From contig CM055096.1 in NCBI GenBank assembly GCA_029204225.1, forward strand, positions 74,671,521-74,735,520: a stretch of DNA of 64,000 nt. Direction: 5' to 3'. Of the stretch, positions 1-15,650 are shown piece by piece. Origin of the DNA: Diphasiastrum complanatum. Its lineage: Eukaryota > Streptophyta > Lycopodiopsida > Lycopodiales > Lycopodiaceae. The notes below the pieces were generated by a model, which was not told the DNA's origin, did not search any database, and saw nothing but the letters and a program-made list of their open reading frames with translations. Made by a program: the position numbers and the translations under genes. Each line of letters opens with the position of its first letter. Positions within the stretch are counted from its first letter, which is position 1.

Positions 1-124
1 GTTGCAGTTACAAAGTCATTAGAACCGTGCTCAGATCAGACTTTCGACCACAATATTCATTTCATGCACTAGAAAAATGATCATAGTGATTGCATTACTT
101 GGAAAGATTCAAGTTGAGACTTAC

Positions 125-3830
<3,706 letters not shown>

Positions 3831-5270
3831 GTTTTCATGAGGCCATTGAACGTGTCAAAATCTGAGTGATTTAAAATTTCGAATGGTGCCATTAAGACCC
3901 GGCCCTTCTATAAAACTAATACTGATAAAAAAGAAAGTACTACTCCCTAATTTACAAAAGCGCGAAAAGGGTTTTTTCGTAACAAATATACGAAAAAAAG
4001 AAATTAGGGCAGTGGGACAGAGAATTGCGACCTCCGGTCCCGGCGATTATCTGGACTCCAGTGTCGACGTGTCGACGAGCACTTTTAGGAAAACGGTTAA
4101 CAAATTAACGACTTAACGACCGTTTTCTAGGGCTACATGTAAAACAAAGCGTCTTGTTCAAGGACGTGCAGATTCCTAAGCAACGGCCCATTTGCCCATC
4201 CTTTTCCACTCTGACACCTTCGGCTATATATTTTTGACGACTTACTCGACATGGGTTTGGGGAGAGGATCAAGTCCAATGCTTGGGAAAAATCATTATTT
4301 CAGCCTACTGAAAAAACTTACTCTTATGAAATTTGTAGGTTTCTTTCAAACTCGGGCTAAAAGACCTATTGTTCTTAGTTTCAACACTTAAATGACCTAA
4401 TGTTTATAAATTTTTTTACTAATGAAAAAATCTTAACCATAAATTTCAGAAGTTGCCATGTGGTCTCAATTCGAGCACCATCCATAATCATCTAATTTTT
4501 GTCCTTGTAAAAAAGTATGTGATTGTGCAAATCATTGAACTTGAAAACAATGAACCATAAAAGAGTAATTTTTGAATATTGAGTTAGAACATGAACATTA
4601 CAGTTTCTCTCTTTATGCAAGACAATACGAAATGATAATAATAGTAATAATAAACTGAAACTTTAAGATTATCTCGCAAATCAATTGTTGAAGTGTAGTA
4701 TGCGCCCTTGAACGGTCCTTAGCATTCAACTGAAATACTTGAGTGTCCAAGCACTTATCATGTTGTTGACGCATGTTTCCCAATGTTCAAAATGAATATC
4801 TATACTTTTGAACACTTCCTACCTTTTATTATTTAGTTGTCAAATTGGGCTAAAAATACACTTCGCATTACTTCATACTATATTTGTAAAACTTTTTCTC
4901 AAAGACATCCAAACTTCCTTGTGTACGGCCTCAGAGACATGTGCTTTGATGATAATGTACCACATCCACTTTTATCTATCTCAATCAAATGCAATCAAAA
5001 TCAACCTTAAAAAAATACACAACAAAAGAATGAGTGTAACAAAATACAATAACTATCAAAAAATTACCATTAAATACTTATATAGAACAACAACTATTAT
5101 GAATATAATATACATCAATCAAAACCCAATAAAAAAGAAACAAAAACATGCAAGTAAATAAAAATCATTTTTACTTTTTTTTTTTTTTAAATAAACACAA
5201 CATTGCGAATCATGCATAATAAGCGCATGGAGCAACTGTTACATCATTTTTGGCAATCAAACAATATTTA
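3831..5270. other. AT-rich intergenic stretch
   Basis: Contains scattered short ORFs with biased Lys/Ile/Asn composition (for example 4808-5161 plus) and no recognisable domain, terminal repeat or RNA gene. A T-run lies at 5174-5188. Nothing further can be supported. Confidence 0.5.
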
Positions 5271-5289
5271 GTTAAGCACTAAAAATAAA

Positions 5290-6160
5290 ATAAAAATCCT
5301 TAAACACATCAATATGTAACAATGATATCCAAAACCATAGCTTTGTTCTCACATCATTTAAACCATCATTGGCCAACAATAATCTAACAATAAATTTAGT
5401 GATAAAGTAAACATGAGATATATGTTCGACACACAAGAAAATATGAACAAGACCATCATCATCAATGGTAACGCCATAGGCGAATGGTCTCTCATAAATA
5501 TGTTGTTTTGTTAGTGGATCATTCCTCCACTCTACGATCGCTTGAGATAGATCAACATCTTCCAATTATGGACCTTCAATATCCCTCATAAGAGAATCAA
5601 CTGTGTCAATCAATAAGGAATTTCACATTTTATCTTTGATATAATCTTTTATGCTAAAACCTCTCTCACAAATTGGAGTATGACAACATTACACCAAAGC
5701 AAGTTCTGCCAACTTTAACAAGTTAACAAAGTTTTTCGTTACAGCCTATGTATCTCCATATCTCTAACATACTTTTAGTTCTCCATTTACTAGTAGCTTG
5801 AGGTTTAAATCTATAAAAGTCTCTTTTGAATGCATAACCTTCAAATAGCACATGAACACATATTGCATTGATAGTATTCGAAGAACCATAAAATGCAATA
5901 TTTTTCTCAACCTCTTTTTTAGCAAAAAATTTCATCTCATAGTAACAATCAAATGAAAAAGAAGCAGGTGACAAAATTTTCAATGATGCAATAATTGACC
6001 TATCACAAAACTTCTTTTCTAAATTCTCGAGAACTGCTTTCAAAACTTCTTTTTGAAACTCTATTGCATCAAACATAGTGATAAAAAAAAAAAATGACAG
6101 ATTTGTAGACTTTACTACCTCAGTTAATTCATCCGGTAAAACTGAGATAGACTTCATTCA
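5290..6160 (-). pseudogene. hAT-superfamily transposase relic (C-terminal dimerisation region)
   Basis: Reading the minus strand through stops gives a hAT C-terminal block. From about 6085 down is FQKEVLKAVLENLEKKF, then SIIASLKILSPASF. From about 5730 to 5520 is LLKLAELALV, a stop, then CCHTPICERGFSIKDYIKDKM, another stop, and NSLLIDTVDSLMRDIEGP. The pattern of a small-residue helix, CERGFS and a downstream basic helix is characteristic of hAT dimerisation domains, including ZNF862-like host derivatives. At least three in-frame stops lie between 5570 and 5700, and the 5' part with the zinc finger and first catalytic Asp is not recognisable. No terminal inverted repeats or 8-bp target duplication were identified. 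The remnant is dead; whether it descends from an autonomous element or a domesticated copy is unknown. Confidence 0.75.
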
Positions 6161-6580
6161 CATTTTTATAAATTCTACTAATCTAGAATCTAATTCTACA
6201 ACAACAACATGTCTGCCTTTTTGGACAATGCATGCGCTTGTAGTGCCGCTTCGCTACCGCTAAACAAATCTAAAACCCAATCTGCTGGGTGTGAAAAAAT
6301 TTAAACAAGATGATTAATTGATTGTTGTGGCTTTTGATAAGGACAAGCCACGAGACCTGTCATCGAATTTTTCAATTTCTTTGTTACTGTTGGAAATTGA
6401 AACAAGTTCCCAAAGCTGGTTAGTCCGATGGTGTTATAGTGCAGCATCGAACGTTTGCCATCCAATGAATAAAAACCAATGGTTATGTATTCAATCTCGT
6501 TGCACAACCGTGCACCACCAGCATTGCGAACATTGGGCTTGTATCTACAAAAAAAAGTAATTTATTATTATTTTAAATAA
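6161..6580. other. Region without recognised gene
   Basis: Short ORFs on both strands (for example 6301-6507 minus) have no recognisable motif. It may be decayed hAT sequence, but nothing in translation supports this. Confidence 0.4.
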
Positions 6581-6589
6581 GAATCTATG

Positions 6590-7995
6590 CTATGCTAAGC
6601 ATAGAAGATTAAAAGTAAATTACTATTTTGAAGAATGATTTATGCTAAGCATAGAATATTTAAAAATTAAAACAAATAAAGTTAATAATTTTTTTGAAAG
6701 TTAAAGACATAGCATATAGCATTTTCAATCCTAGCATTGCAAAAACTTAGAAGAGCTTTTTGCACTGAAGTCGACTGCTAACTTGAATGGAATATTACAA
6801 CTCTCCAAATAGGAGAAGTTGTGATTTCAAGATTGCATCACACTATGGATCTCAGTGAATTTGAATGGAGAATCATCATTTAGAGATTCTTTCATCTGAA
6901 ATTTGTAGGGGATGTTTGCTATTCAGAGAGTGTAGGGTCTTTTCTTTAAAAATTTTGAAATCTCCCTACAATCTCTTTTTTCCACAATGTAAAAACATGG
7001 TTGATCATCGACACATTTCGGAAGGAAAGTCTCTGTTGAATCCTCCTCGACAATAGTCTCACCCCATGCCAATCTTTTTTGGTCTTTTTTTTCAACCTTC
7101 GCTTTAAGAATATGTCGTTTAAATTGCTCCGGAAAAACTTTATTTTTTTTTGTCTTCAGCCGACTGAAAGAAGAGAGAATGCAACTATGCTTAGCATAAG
7201 ATGTACAAAACAAATAATTAAAAAATTTTGATTTCAAGAAAGGTAAAGATGAACATAATAAATAATTAGTAAATTAAATCTATGCTAGGCTTGAGATCTT
7301 AGCAAAGAAAATATGATTACTATGCTTAGCATAAAATATGAATGTTTAAAATAAAAAACTAATATATTTTTATGCTAAGTATGAGTGAAGTGAATACCAT
7401 ATCTCTAAATAATATCAATAAAGGAGTGTGAGCTTCATTTTTATTGCTCTAAGGATAAAACCTCTGGCACTCAAAATTATTATAGTTCAACCCTGTTACT
7501 AAGACCTCTTGAACTTTCATGAATAATTTATTTTTGTATAAAAAAACAAATTAATGATCAGTTACATCAGAAAAAATAAAACAAAACTTACAATAACTAT
7601 TAAAAAATGTTATTTAAAACATAAAAAAAATCTAACCTTTGAAATTCCTTGTCCATTTAAGCAAGGGAGAGTTGACCATTAGCAACCCTCAAGAGGATAC
7701 TGATTACGAACTCGGAAGAATTTATTTCTTGCATGTTTTTCCACTCATAAATACCCATCTCTGTTGGTATGAATTTTAATGTGTGAGTGGTGGCAACAAT
7801 TTTTATTTTATTTTATTTTGAGCCTCGAGCTGGCTGGCCCTTTATTTCAAATTTTTTTTATTTTTCAAAAAATTTATCCACAAGTGCCCAAACCTGAAAA
7901 AAAAATATTGTAGAGACAAATATTAAAATCTTTGTGATTTATATTTATTAAATTTGGTAAAAACTTTTGAACCAAACATTCTATGCTAAGCGTAG
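6590..7995. repeat. Dispersed short palindrome family, core TATGCTAAGCATA
   Basis: The near-perfect palindrome CTATGCTAAGCATAG, or its complement-centred form CTATGCTTAGCATAG, recurs at 6590-6604, 6641-6654, 7185-7198, 7320-7333 and, with one or two changes, at 7281-7290, 7371-7383 and 7981-7995. The flanks are AT-rich and not obviously shared. No transposon ends were found. Function is unknown; an odd-centred 7-bp inverted repeat is compatible with a hairpin or a dimeric protein site. Confidence 0.7.
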
Positions 7996-8167
7996 CAAAG
8001 CAATTACCTGGCCACTATGAAATACAAGCTGATAAAAATTATCATATTTAATCAGGCTCTCCGTTGGATTCATAGAATCAGATGGCGAGTCTGTTTCTTG
8101 GGCACAAAGTGTTTTTAGCTCCAACTGGTTAAAATCTCCAACTTTGGAAACTCTGACAAATTCTTTT

Positions 8168-8904
8168 TGTGAAAAATAGAAAAAGAGTATCTATGTTAGA
8201 TATAGAGGTCTTATGTTTTTTCATGACAAGCATCTTGGTGTAGGAAGATGATAGCGTCAAATTTGGCATAGATGACAAATTATCCAATCCCACATGTAAT
8301 GCCACTATTGAGCCAAAATAGACTAGGAGGCAGAACTCGAGCTAAATGGATAATAGACAAGTGTAATGCTTTGGTTTGATTAAGTTTTTTAGAGGTCCAA
8401 TAAGATTTAGAGGTGGAAGCATGAGTGGTCCAATAGAATTTGAGATATGCTTGGAAATGGTCCACTAGAATTTAGAGGTGAATGGATCAATGGTCCAATA
8501 GGATTAAGAGGTGGCAGAAGTGTGGTCCAATCATGTTTGAGCATTGTGTTAGCTCGTGGATTTATAGTCTCATTGTACTCCTCACTTTGATCTAATTGAT
8601 TTTGAGATTGAGTGGATTTTGAGTGTAAATGATTTTCTAGTTTTCTCTCTCTACCAGAGAGCTATTGATGATATTCTCTCTCTACCCGAGGAGAGCAGCT
8701 TGTTTTTACTTAGAATAATTTTTGAACACTTCCCACACGTGTGAGTGAGAGTTGGAAGTAAGTGAATGTATGTAGTAGTGTGGTTTTGCCATAGAATCAA
8801 AGATAGATTTTGAATCTCAATCTAGTCTTGATCTTAGTGCATCCACACACCTTAGGAGATCACAAGAACATGTAGTGGACTCCCCACACGTGTGAAATTG
8901 AACA
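8168..8904 (+). repeat. Probable Copia 5' LTR (element 1)
   Basis: Ends in ..AACA just before a degenerate initiator-Met primer site (TAATATCAGAGC, 8905-8916). The left end is placed at TGTGAAAAAT, matching the first bases of the LTRs at 20631 and 50361, but the body is diverged, so this border is uncertain. It carries two CACACGTGTG palindromes (8734-8743 and 8885-8894), as other LTRs here do, and a tandem repeat at 8394-8535. A matching 3' LTR is not evident. Confidence 0.5.
8394..8540. repeat. Tandem repeat, ~32-33 bp unit, five copies
   Basis: The phrase GGTCCAAT (one copy GGTCCACT) starts at 8394, 8427, 8459, 8492 and 8524, spacings of 33, 32, 33 and 32 bp. It is followed in most copies by AGAATTTAGAGGTG-like sequence. 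Units are clearly related but diverged. It lies inside the presumed LTR of element 1. Confidence 0.85.
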
Positions 8905-9054
8905 TAATATCAGAGCCTACCTAAGGTTACCATGTAGTTCCATCCATTTGAGTGAAAACTTTTCATCAATCTTGAGCTAGAAATTGTTTCACCATTAAGC
9001 AGCACATTGCCTTAGTCACACCCCACCAACTCTGATCGATAGCCCTTAATCCTC

Positions 9055-10641
9055 AAGCAAGGACAAAGCCAAATCCAAAGACAAAGATGAGGAGGAAGAT
9101 GATTCCTCTAGTGCTTCATCATCCAAGCTCAAGAAGAAGAAGATCAAGTACTTTTATTGTGGAAAGAAGGACCATTGTGCCACCAATTGCTTCAAGAAGA
9201 AGAATCAACTCAAGCAAGCCAACATCTCCAATGAGAAGGAAGACACTATTGCAAGTCATGGAGAGGGATCTCTTATGGTCTCTATCTTCTCATCCTCTCC
9301 TTTCAAGAAGGATGGTTTATGGTATATTGATAGTGGAGCTTCTTCACATATGTGTAGCTCCAAGGACTCTTTCTCTTCTATGCATCTTATGATGGAGTCA
9401 AGAAATCAATATACACTACAAATGATTTTGAATGTCCTATTGAAGGAAAAGAGAGCATTCTCTTAAAGCTTGCATCTTCTAAAGTTCTTTCTCTTACTAA
9501 AGTTCTTTATGTACCTAAGCTTACTAAGAATCTCATTAGTATTGGTCAATTGCTTGATAATGGCCTTGATGTGAAATTCAATGTTGATACTTGTACTATC
9601 AAAAAGAATGATGAGATACTTGCATTAGGATCTAGATTTGGAGGCATCTGTAAACTAGATCCAAATGAATATGTGAATGCTTGTAATGTTGCTCTTGTGA
9701 ACAATCTTTCTATGGAGGAGTTATGGCATAGGAGGTTGGGACATCCCAACTACAATTCCATGCTCTCTATGATCGAAGAGGCCAAAGCTATTGGCTTGCC
9801 AAAGTCATTTTCCAAGGAGATCAAGCCTTGTGAGGCTTGTGCTATTGCTAAATCTCACAAAAATCCATTTACAAGATCTTCTATCAAAAGCAAGCAGGAT
9901 TTGATCCACTCGGATGAGCATTTCTCATCAACTATAAGCAAGGGAGGAGCCACTTGTTTTGTTACTTTCATTGATGATTTCACAAGATTAACTCGGATAT
10001 ATCTTCTTGCTTCTAAATCTATGGTGTTTGATCATTTCGTTATTTTCAAAGCTTATGTTGAGAAGCAATTCTCATTCAAGATTAAAACTCTTAAATGTGA
10101 TGGAGGTGGAGAGCATATCTGCAATAAATTTCATGATTATTGTGAGCTTGAAGGCATCAAAAGGGAGTTCTCTTGTGCCTACTAACCATCTCAAAATGGA
10201 GTGGCCGAGAGAAAGAATAGATCCCTATGTGAATGTGCAAAGACTATGAGAATTGAGGCATCTTTGCCAAAAGATTTTAGGGGAGAAGCCATAAATTGTG
10301 CAAATTATCTTTGCAATAGGCTCCCACGTATAGCTCTTGGAGGAAAGTCACCATATGAAATCTTATATTTGAAGAAGCCTAAGGTTGATCACCTAAGAGT
10401 TTTTGGATGCATATGCTTTGCCCATATTCCCTTGGAAACAAGGAAGAAGGAAGATCCTAGTGCATGCAAAGGGATCATAGATGGATACTCATCCACCAAA
10501 AAGGCTTATAGAGTCTTTGTGCTCTCTACTTCTCAAATCATTGAAAGTAGAGATGTTATTTTACATGAAAATCAACATTCATCTTTTGAAGGGGCCGAGA
10601 TCAAGAAATCTATGGATGCATCACCAACTATTGCTATATAA
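9055..10641 (+). pseudogene. Ty1/Copia gag-pol relic, element 1 (zinc knuckle, protease, integrase)
   Basis: After the primer site almost all of gag is missing. Sequence resumes at a Lys-rich linker and a zinc knuckle near 9157-9198 whose first Cys is Tyr (YFYCGKKDHCATNC). Aspartic protease motif WYIDSGASSHM is at about 9318-9350. Frameshifts follow near 9390 and 9465. The GAG-pre-integrase and integrase core run from 9550 (LWHRRLGHPNY, CEACAIAKSH, FIDDFTRL, CDGGGEHI) to a TAA at 10183-10185, then continue in the same lineage (NGVAERKNRS, VDHLRVFGCICFAH, LETRKKEDPSA) to 10641. The element stops there, with no RT or RNase H. Closest relatives in the window are those at 12878, 19112 and 51684. 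Confidence 0.9.
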
Positions 10642-10983
10642 GACAATTATGATGTGACAACCTGATGTTTAGCCAGACATTCCCACACCTTCTCAACCTG
10701 TTCAAGCAACTACAAGTGTCATGGGGTCAAATTACAAATTCGATTTCAAAATAAAGGAAAGATACAAGAGAGACTTGAAATCTTCACCTATTTTGACAAA
10801 ACTTCAAAAACAATTGATTACAAGACAGGAGATTTGGAAGGTATGTTCCATAATTTGTTGTTCAACCTCTTGCTTACAGAAATTAAATAACAAAGAGATC
10901 GAGAAATTGCGGACTTTCAATACTTTATTTTTTTGCTGACTTTTAAATTTTCAAATTATTAATATTATGATATTATCTTAATT
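10642..10983. other. Unassigned stretch between Copia fragments
   Basis: No recognisable domain. The first ~80 bp (Pro/Gln-rich when read in the plus frames) may be the variable integrase-RT linker of a Copia element. The rest is AT-rich and unassigned. Confidence 0.35.
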
Positions 10984-11400
10984 TTATTGAAATATTCTAA
11001 TTGTTACATTTTGTAGTGGATGTTGCAAAAGCGCTTCAAATGCACAATGATCAACAAACAATCGAAAGACAAAAATTGGCGAAACATTAAAAGAAATATT
11101 TGGAGTCTCATTATTAATCCTGTCTTTTTCAATTGGCTCTTCCATATCGACGCCAACTTCTTCCTTCACTTGCACTTTAGTTTTATCATCAAAGGAATCA
11201 ATTGTCAATTTTATCTAGTCATTTTGACCCATCTCATCAAAAGTAGCATCTCTGAAAATCATGATTTTTTGTGCATCTATGTCATACATCCTGTATGCCT
11301 TGGCTCTTTCATCATATCCAAGGAAAATACACTTAACAGCTTTTGCATCCAGCTTCTTTCGTTTTTCATCAGGTACGTGAGCATTGTGAAGATTATTAAA
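10984..11400 (-). pseudogene. Copia integrase C-terminal/linker fragment, minus strand
   Basis: The minus strand at about 11369-11224 reads DEKRKKLDAKAVKCIFLGY, then DERAKAYRMYD and KIMIFRDATFDE. This is the typical Copia integrase tail (RKKLD..., FLGY..., YR.YD, SRDV-type block). A stop follows, then an acidic linker (IDSFDDKTKVQVKEE) to about 10990. The upstream integrase core is absent. Its lineage differs from the Copia pieces on either side, so it is a separate insertion or rearranged piece. Confidence 0.75.
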
Positions 11401-11477
11401 ATATTATCTTCCTATCTCGAGTTTGGGGTCATGTCCATGATAATTTCCACTAGATTTCATGTTGTACATATAAGGAG

Positions 11478-12114
11478 TGTGAATTGAGCACATATCCTTC
11501 TAGTGTATCTTGTATTTGAGTTAGATAGGTTCAATTATGATGACATGCAAATATTTAGATAGCATGCAAAGTCTTACTGTATGCATGCAAGCCACATGCA
11601 ATCAGTGCATGCAACATGCAAAGTAGTTTCTATGATCTACACATGTCTAGGCAATTTTATGAGTTGACATGCAGTACATGCACCATACATGCATGTAGTT
11701 ACACATGTGGATCTCTGGTAGGTGAATTAGTTCAGTTAAGTGGACTTTCCATGCAACTCCACTGTAGGAATTCAATTCTCTCTCATGTAGGAAAAGCTGG
11801 GCATGTTTTGCCATATTGTGAATATTGAGATTTTGGTATTTTGGACTCATTCTCTCTCTACCCAAGTTATCTATGTATGATTTTCTCTCTCTACTTGAGA
11901 GCAGCCTCTTTTTTCCATACTGAACACTTAGAATTATTTATGACATTCATTTCTCATAGTGAAGAGTTAGATATTTTCATCAGATGTATGCCATTGTGCT
12001 CTTGCCTTAGATTTTTCAAGCATACTGTCCTTTGATCAATCTTGTGCAATCAGAACACCTCAGTAAGATCTTGTAGGGTGTGTGGTGAAGTTCACACGTG
12101 CTAAAAACTTCACA
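11478..12114 (+). repeat. Copia 5' LTR (element 2)
   Basis: Ends with ..TTCACA immediately before a perfect TGGTATCAGAGC primer site. The left end is placed at TGTGAATTGAGC after a purine run, by analogy with neighbouring LTRs; TGTATCTTG at 11504 is an alternative. It contains many GCATGCAA/ACATGCA words (11545-11700), a CTCTCTCTAC block like one in the LTR of element 1, and CACACGTG at 12093-12100 near the end. Confidence 0.6.
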
Positions 12115-12126
12115 TGGTATCAGAGC
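12115..12126 (+). other. Copia primer binding site (initiator-Met tRNA), element 2
   Basis: TGGTATCAGAGC, the standard plant Copia primer site complementary to the initiator-Met tRNA 3' end, directly abuts the LTR end CACA. Confidence 0.85.
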
Positions 12127-12877
12127 TTCATGCTTTGAAGAGGTGAGGGTGTATACATCAGATCATCAGTGTTTTTGCTTGCAAGAACTCGGATTTTGGA
12201 GAATTATTCAAACTTGCTAAGAAACAAGCAATCTGTGGATTATAAGTGGATAAAATCAAGGCTAATATGATCCAGCGGAGCTCTGTACAGACAAAGAGCT
12301 CAAACGTGTGAAATCAGCCCTCATTAATGAGTGCTACTTCTCAAGGAATGATCCAAATTTGATGTTCTATAGCTTGTTGGATAGATATTGGAGAGTAGAA
12401 TGTGTTGTTCTTGTTTGTAAATTGATTTGATTTGTTTTTAGGCAATCAAAGAGTTTGAGAGGGTACTCAACTCGTGGGATATGCCAAAGTGAGCACACAT
12501 CTGTCTTTTTCACCATTTTCATCAATTTTCACTGTCAATCAAGTAGGATTGGATAGAAGTGAGTGTTATGAGGTCTTAGACTTTTCATTTCACACATATT
12601 ACTGTGTTTGAGTTGAAATTATGTTCCTAGAGAGTTTATCCGTACATTGAAACTTGTGGGAGAGATAGACTTCTTGCTTGCATGTGCTTCTTCTTTTGTG
12701 ACTTAAGCAAGATCCAAATTTAAGATAGATTGATTTTTTGTATTGAGAATTTGTTCTCACATATGTTGCTAGATTTCATAGGGTGGATCACCATCTATGT
12801 TAGATCCTAGATTGATATAGCAAGCAACATCCTTTCAGCTCCATTTTTTATCATTACTAGAATTTCTCACCAAGAAG

Positions 12878-14365
12878 ATGTCTTCATCTGGTTCACATTT
12901 CTTAGAGCACAGTGAGAGATTAACATCTTCCAATTATGCAATGTGGAAGATCAGAATGGAATCATTGTTGATTCTATAGGATGTTGTAATGGATATTGTG
13001 AGTGGAGCTGAAGAAGAACCTGCTGCACCTAATGAAGCTGCAACATTCCACAAAAGAACCAAAATTGCCCTTCATTTTATAAAAATGAATGTTACCAATG
13101 AAGTGTTAAGAGAGATCAATACATGCACCACTGCCAAGAAAGCTTGGGATACTCTAAAAACAATCTATGAAATCAAAAATACTTCTAGATTGATTACACT
13201 TAGAAACCAAATATTTCTAAGTTATCAGAGAGTGGATGAGAGTGCTTAATCATATCTCATGAGAGTTAAGGATCTTCATCAAGAGTTAGTTGGTATTAGT
13301 GGCTCTTAAGAACACTGAACTTGTTCAAGTAGTCCTAAATGGACTTAGAGATGAGTATGACAATATTGTGCAAACTTATGCTATCTGAGAGGATCTTCCA
13401 TCCTTGGAGACACTACAAGGTGTTCTCATTACTGAAGAAAGCAGGCAAGAGAACAAGATGCAACAGACTTTCATTGAAAGATGGTGGAGATGACAAAGAA
13501 CTCTTCATCAGAGACAAGTCAAGAGACAAGGGCAAAGGACAACAACACTTTAAGAAGGACAAAGCCAAAGAAGGTGGTGAGGATCAGTCCTCACAAGGTG
13601 CAACATCCAGTGGCAAGAAGAAGCTGTCAAAGATCAAGTGTTTTTTCTGTGGATAGAAAGGACATTATGCATCAAACTGTTTCAAGAAGAAGAACCAATC
13701 TAAGCAAGCTAACCTACTAATGAGGATGAGTGTGAGGGTGTAGAGAGTGAAAGAGAGGATTCATTAATGATGTCTACTTTTTCATCTTTTACTTTTAAGA
13801 ATGAAGAAGTCTGGTGGATAGATAGTGGGGCTAGTTCCCACATGTCTAGTTCTAGAAACTTTTTCACTAATCTCATGCCATATCTAGGTGCAAAAAGGTC
13901 AATCTATACTGCTAATGATGTAGAGTGTAGGATTGAAGGAATAGGTAGCATTCCATTGCATGCATCATCATCAAAATCTTTTTGCTTACATGATGTACCG
14001 TATGTACCTAGATTGACTAAGAATCTCATTAGTGTAGGACAATTGTTTGATAGTGGATTGGATGTCAAGTTTCAAGTTGACAAGTGTATAATCTCAAGAG
14101 AAAATGAAATTATTGCTAGAGGATCTAGAATTGGTAAGTTGTACAAACTAGATTCTAGGGAGAGTGCTAACATTTAAGATATTGCTTATGAGACCAAGGT
14201 TCTACAGGAGGATCTGTGGCATAAGAGATTGGGTCATCCCAATTTCAAAGCCATGCAGTCTATGGTCAAAGAAGAAAAACCTGTTGGTCTACCAAAGTCA
14301 CTGTCAAAGGAGCTTCTACCTTGTGAAGCTTGTGTGCTAGCAAAGTCACACAGAAGGCCTTTTCC
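12878..14365 (+). pseudogene. Ty1/Copia gag-protease-GAG_pre-integrase relic, element 2
   Basis: The ATG at 12878 opens a Copia gag of the UBN2 type (ERLTSSNYAMWKIRMESL, ALHFIKMNVTNEVLREI, AWDTLKTIYE), with an in-frame TAG near 12977 and several more stops and frameshifts to 13400. A zinc knuckle follows near 13638-13680 (CFFCG, stop, KGHYASNC), then protease WWIDSGASSHMSSS at about 13813. The pre-integrase part (LTKNLISVGQLFDSGLDVKF; stop near 14175; LWHKRLGHPNFKAM) ends at CEACVLAKSHRRPFP about 14365. There the sequence abruptly becomes another Copia in the opposite orientation. The gap between PBS and gag (12127-12877) is a plausible untranslated leader. Confidence 0.88.
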
Positions 14366-15650
14366 CTAATGTAGTGATATCTTATCTCAATGTGCTTACT
14401 CCTAGAATGAAATCTAGGGTTTAGGGAATCCTAGATCAGTCATATCGAATTCTGAGAATAGCATCTGTTTTGAATCCTTTACCATATTGACATTATTACT
14501 GAAAAGCAACGTATCATCAACATACAAGGTGATGATAATGAAGGATTGTTTTACTGACTTCGAATAAATATTAAAATCAGCAATGCTTGGTTCAAATCCT
14601 TGTTCAATGAGGAATGTGTTGATCCTTTGAAACCAAGATCTGGCAGACTATTTCAAGCCGTACAGTGCTTTATGGAATTTACAGACATGATTCTTCATGC
14701 CTTCCAAAATGTATCCTTCGGGCTGGATCATGTAGATGTCTTCTTGTAGAACTGCATTCAGATAAGCTGTTTGTACATCGAGCTGATGTACTTCGAGGTC
14801 GGCAGCCGCAACATAAGATAGGAGCATTCAAATCGACAAATGTTTGACGACTGGACTAAAAGTCTCACTTTAGTTGACATTCGGGATCTGGGTGAATCCT
14901 CGTACTACCAGTCTTTCCTTCCTTTGATCAATTGCTCCGTTGGCATTGTATTTGATCTTAAAGATCCATTTGCAATCAATAATATTGCAGCCAATAGGAG
15001 CTTCGACTAATGACCATGTCTGATTCTTGATCAGAGAGGAATACTCTCTGTCCATAGCTTCTCTCCAGAGATCAGAGTCTGGTTGGCTGAGTGCCTCTTC
15101 GACTGTCGTCGGTTCCTGCATTAAAAGACAAGCAGACTCAAGAGTATACCTTGTGGGCTGTGTGCGCACTCGGCTTGATCTTTTGGGAAGATTCGACTGA
15201 TTAGCCACTATTGGAATTTGTTGCTGGGTAGCAGAATCTTCGTCTGATTCGCTGTCTCGAGTGGGTCGACGATAGACATGCTTGAGCCAGAGGCTCGAAC
15301 TGTCGTGTCAATGGTAGGCGATGAAGATTCTTCTTGAGTAACTTCCTTGCCTTTGAGGTCGACGAACTGACCCTCGATAAAGACTGTATCCCCGCTATAC
15401 AAAATTTGCTGGGTATCAGGATCGTACAGCTTGCAGGTGTTATCAGACAAGGTATATCCAATCAGGATGGTCTTGAGACCTTGGAAGTCCAATTTCTTCC
15501 TTGTGTCTTTTGGGATATGTGCATAGGCAATGCACCCAAACACTTTTAGGTTCTTCAAAGAAGGCTTAGAGCCTGTCCACACCTCGTGGGGTGTCTTGTC
15601 TGAGAGAGCTTTGGTCAAACATCTATTCTGGATGTAAGCTACAGTGGAAA
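14366..15650 (-). pseudogene. Copia fragment, element 3: integrase tail plus reverse transcriptase
   Basis: The minus strand from about 15650 reads CLTKALSDKTPHEVWTG, LKNLKVFGCIAYAHIPKDTRKKLDFQ, LIGYTL, then a Ser/Thr-rich linker. RT begins at 15208-14870 (EEALSQPDSDLWREAMDREY, CKWIFKIKYNANG, VVRGFTQ). After a frameshift near 14870 it continues QLDVQTAYLNAVLQEDIYM, KALYGLK, a TAG stop, SARSWFQRI and YVDD with flanking LFSN to about 14400. The catalytic YVDD box is intact but the frame is broken. RNase H is missing. Its 5' side is fused in frame to the RNase H of the adjacent element 4. Confidence 0.85.

Noticed and set aside
4808-5161. 117-codon plus-strand ORF in AT-rich DNA
   Set aside because: Lys/Ile/Asn-rich low-information composition, no domain, no supporting context.
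8394-8540. CRISPR-like array because of the even 32-33-bp spacing
   Set aside because: Whole unit is repeated and diverged, there are no unique spacers, and it lies in an LTR of a plant retrotransposon.
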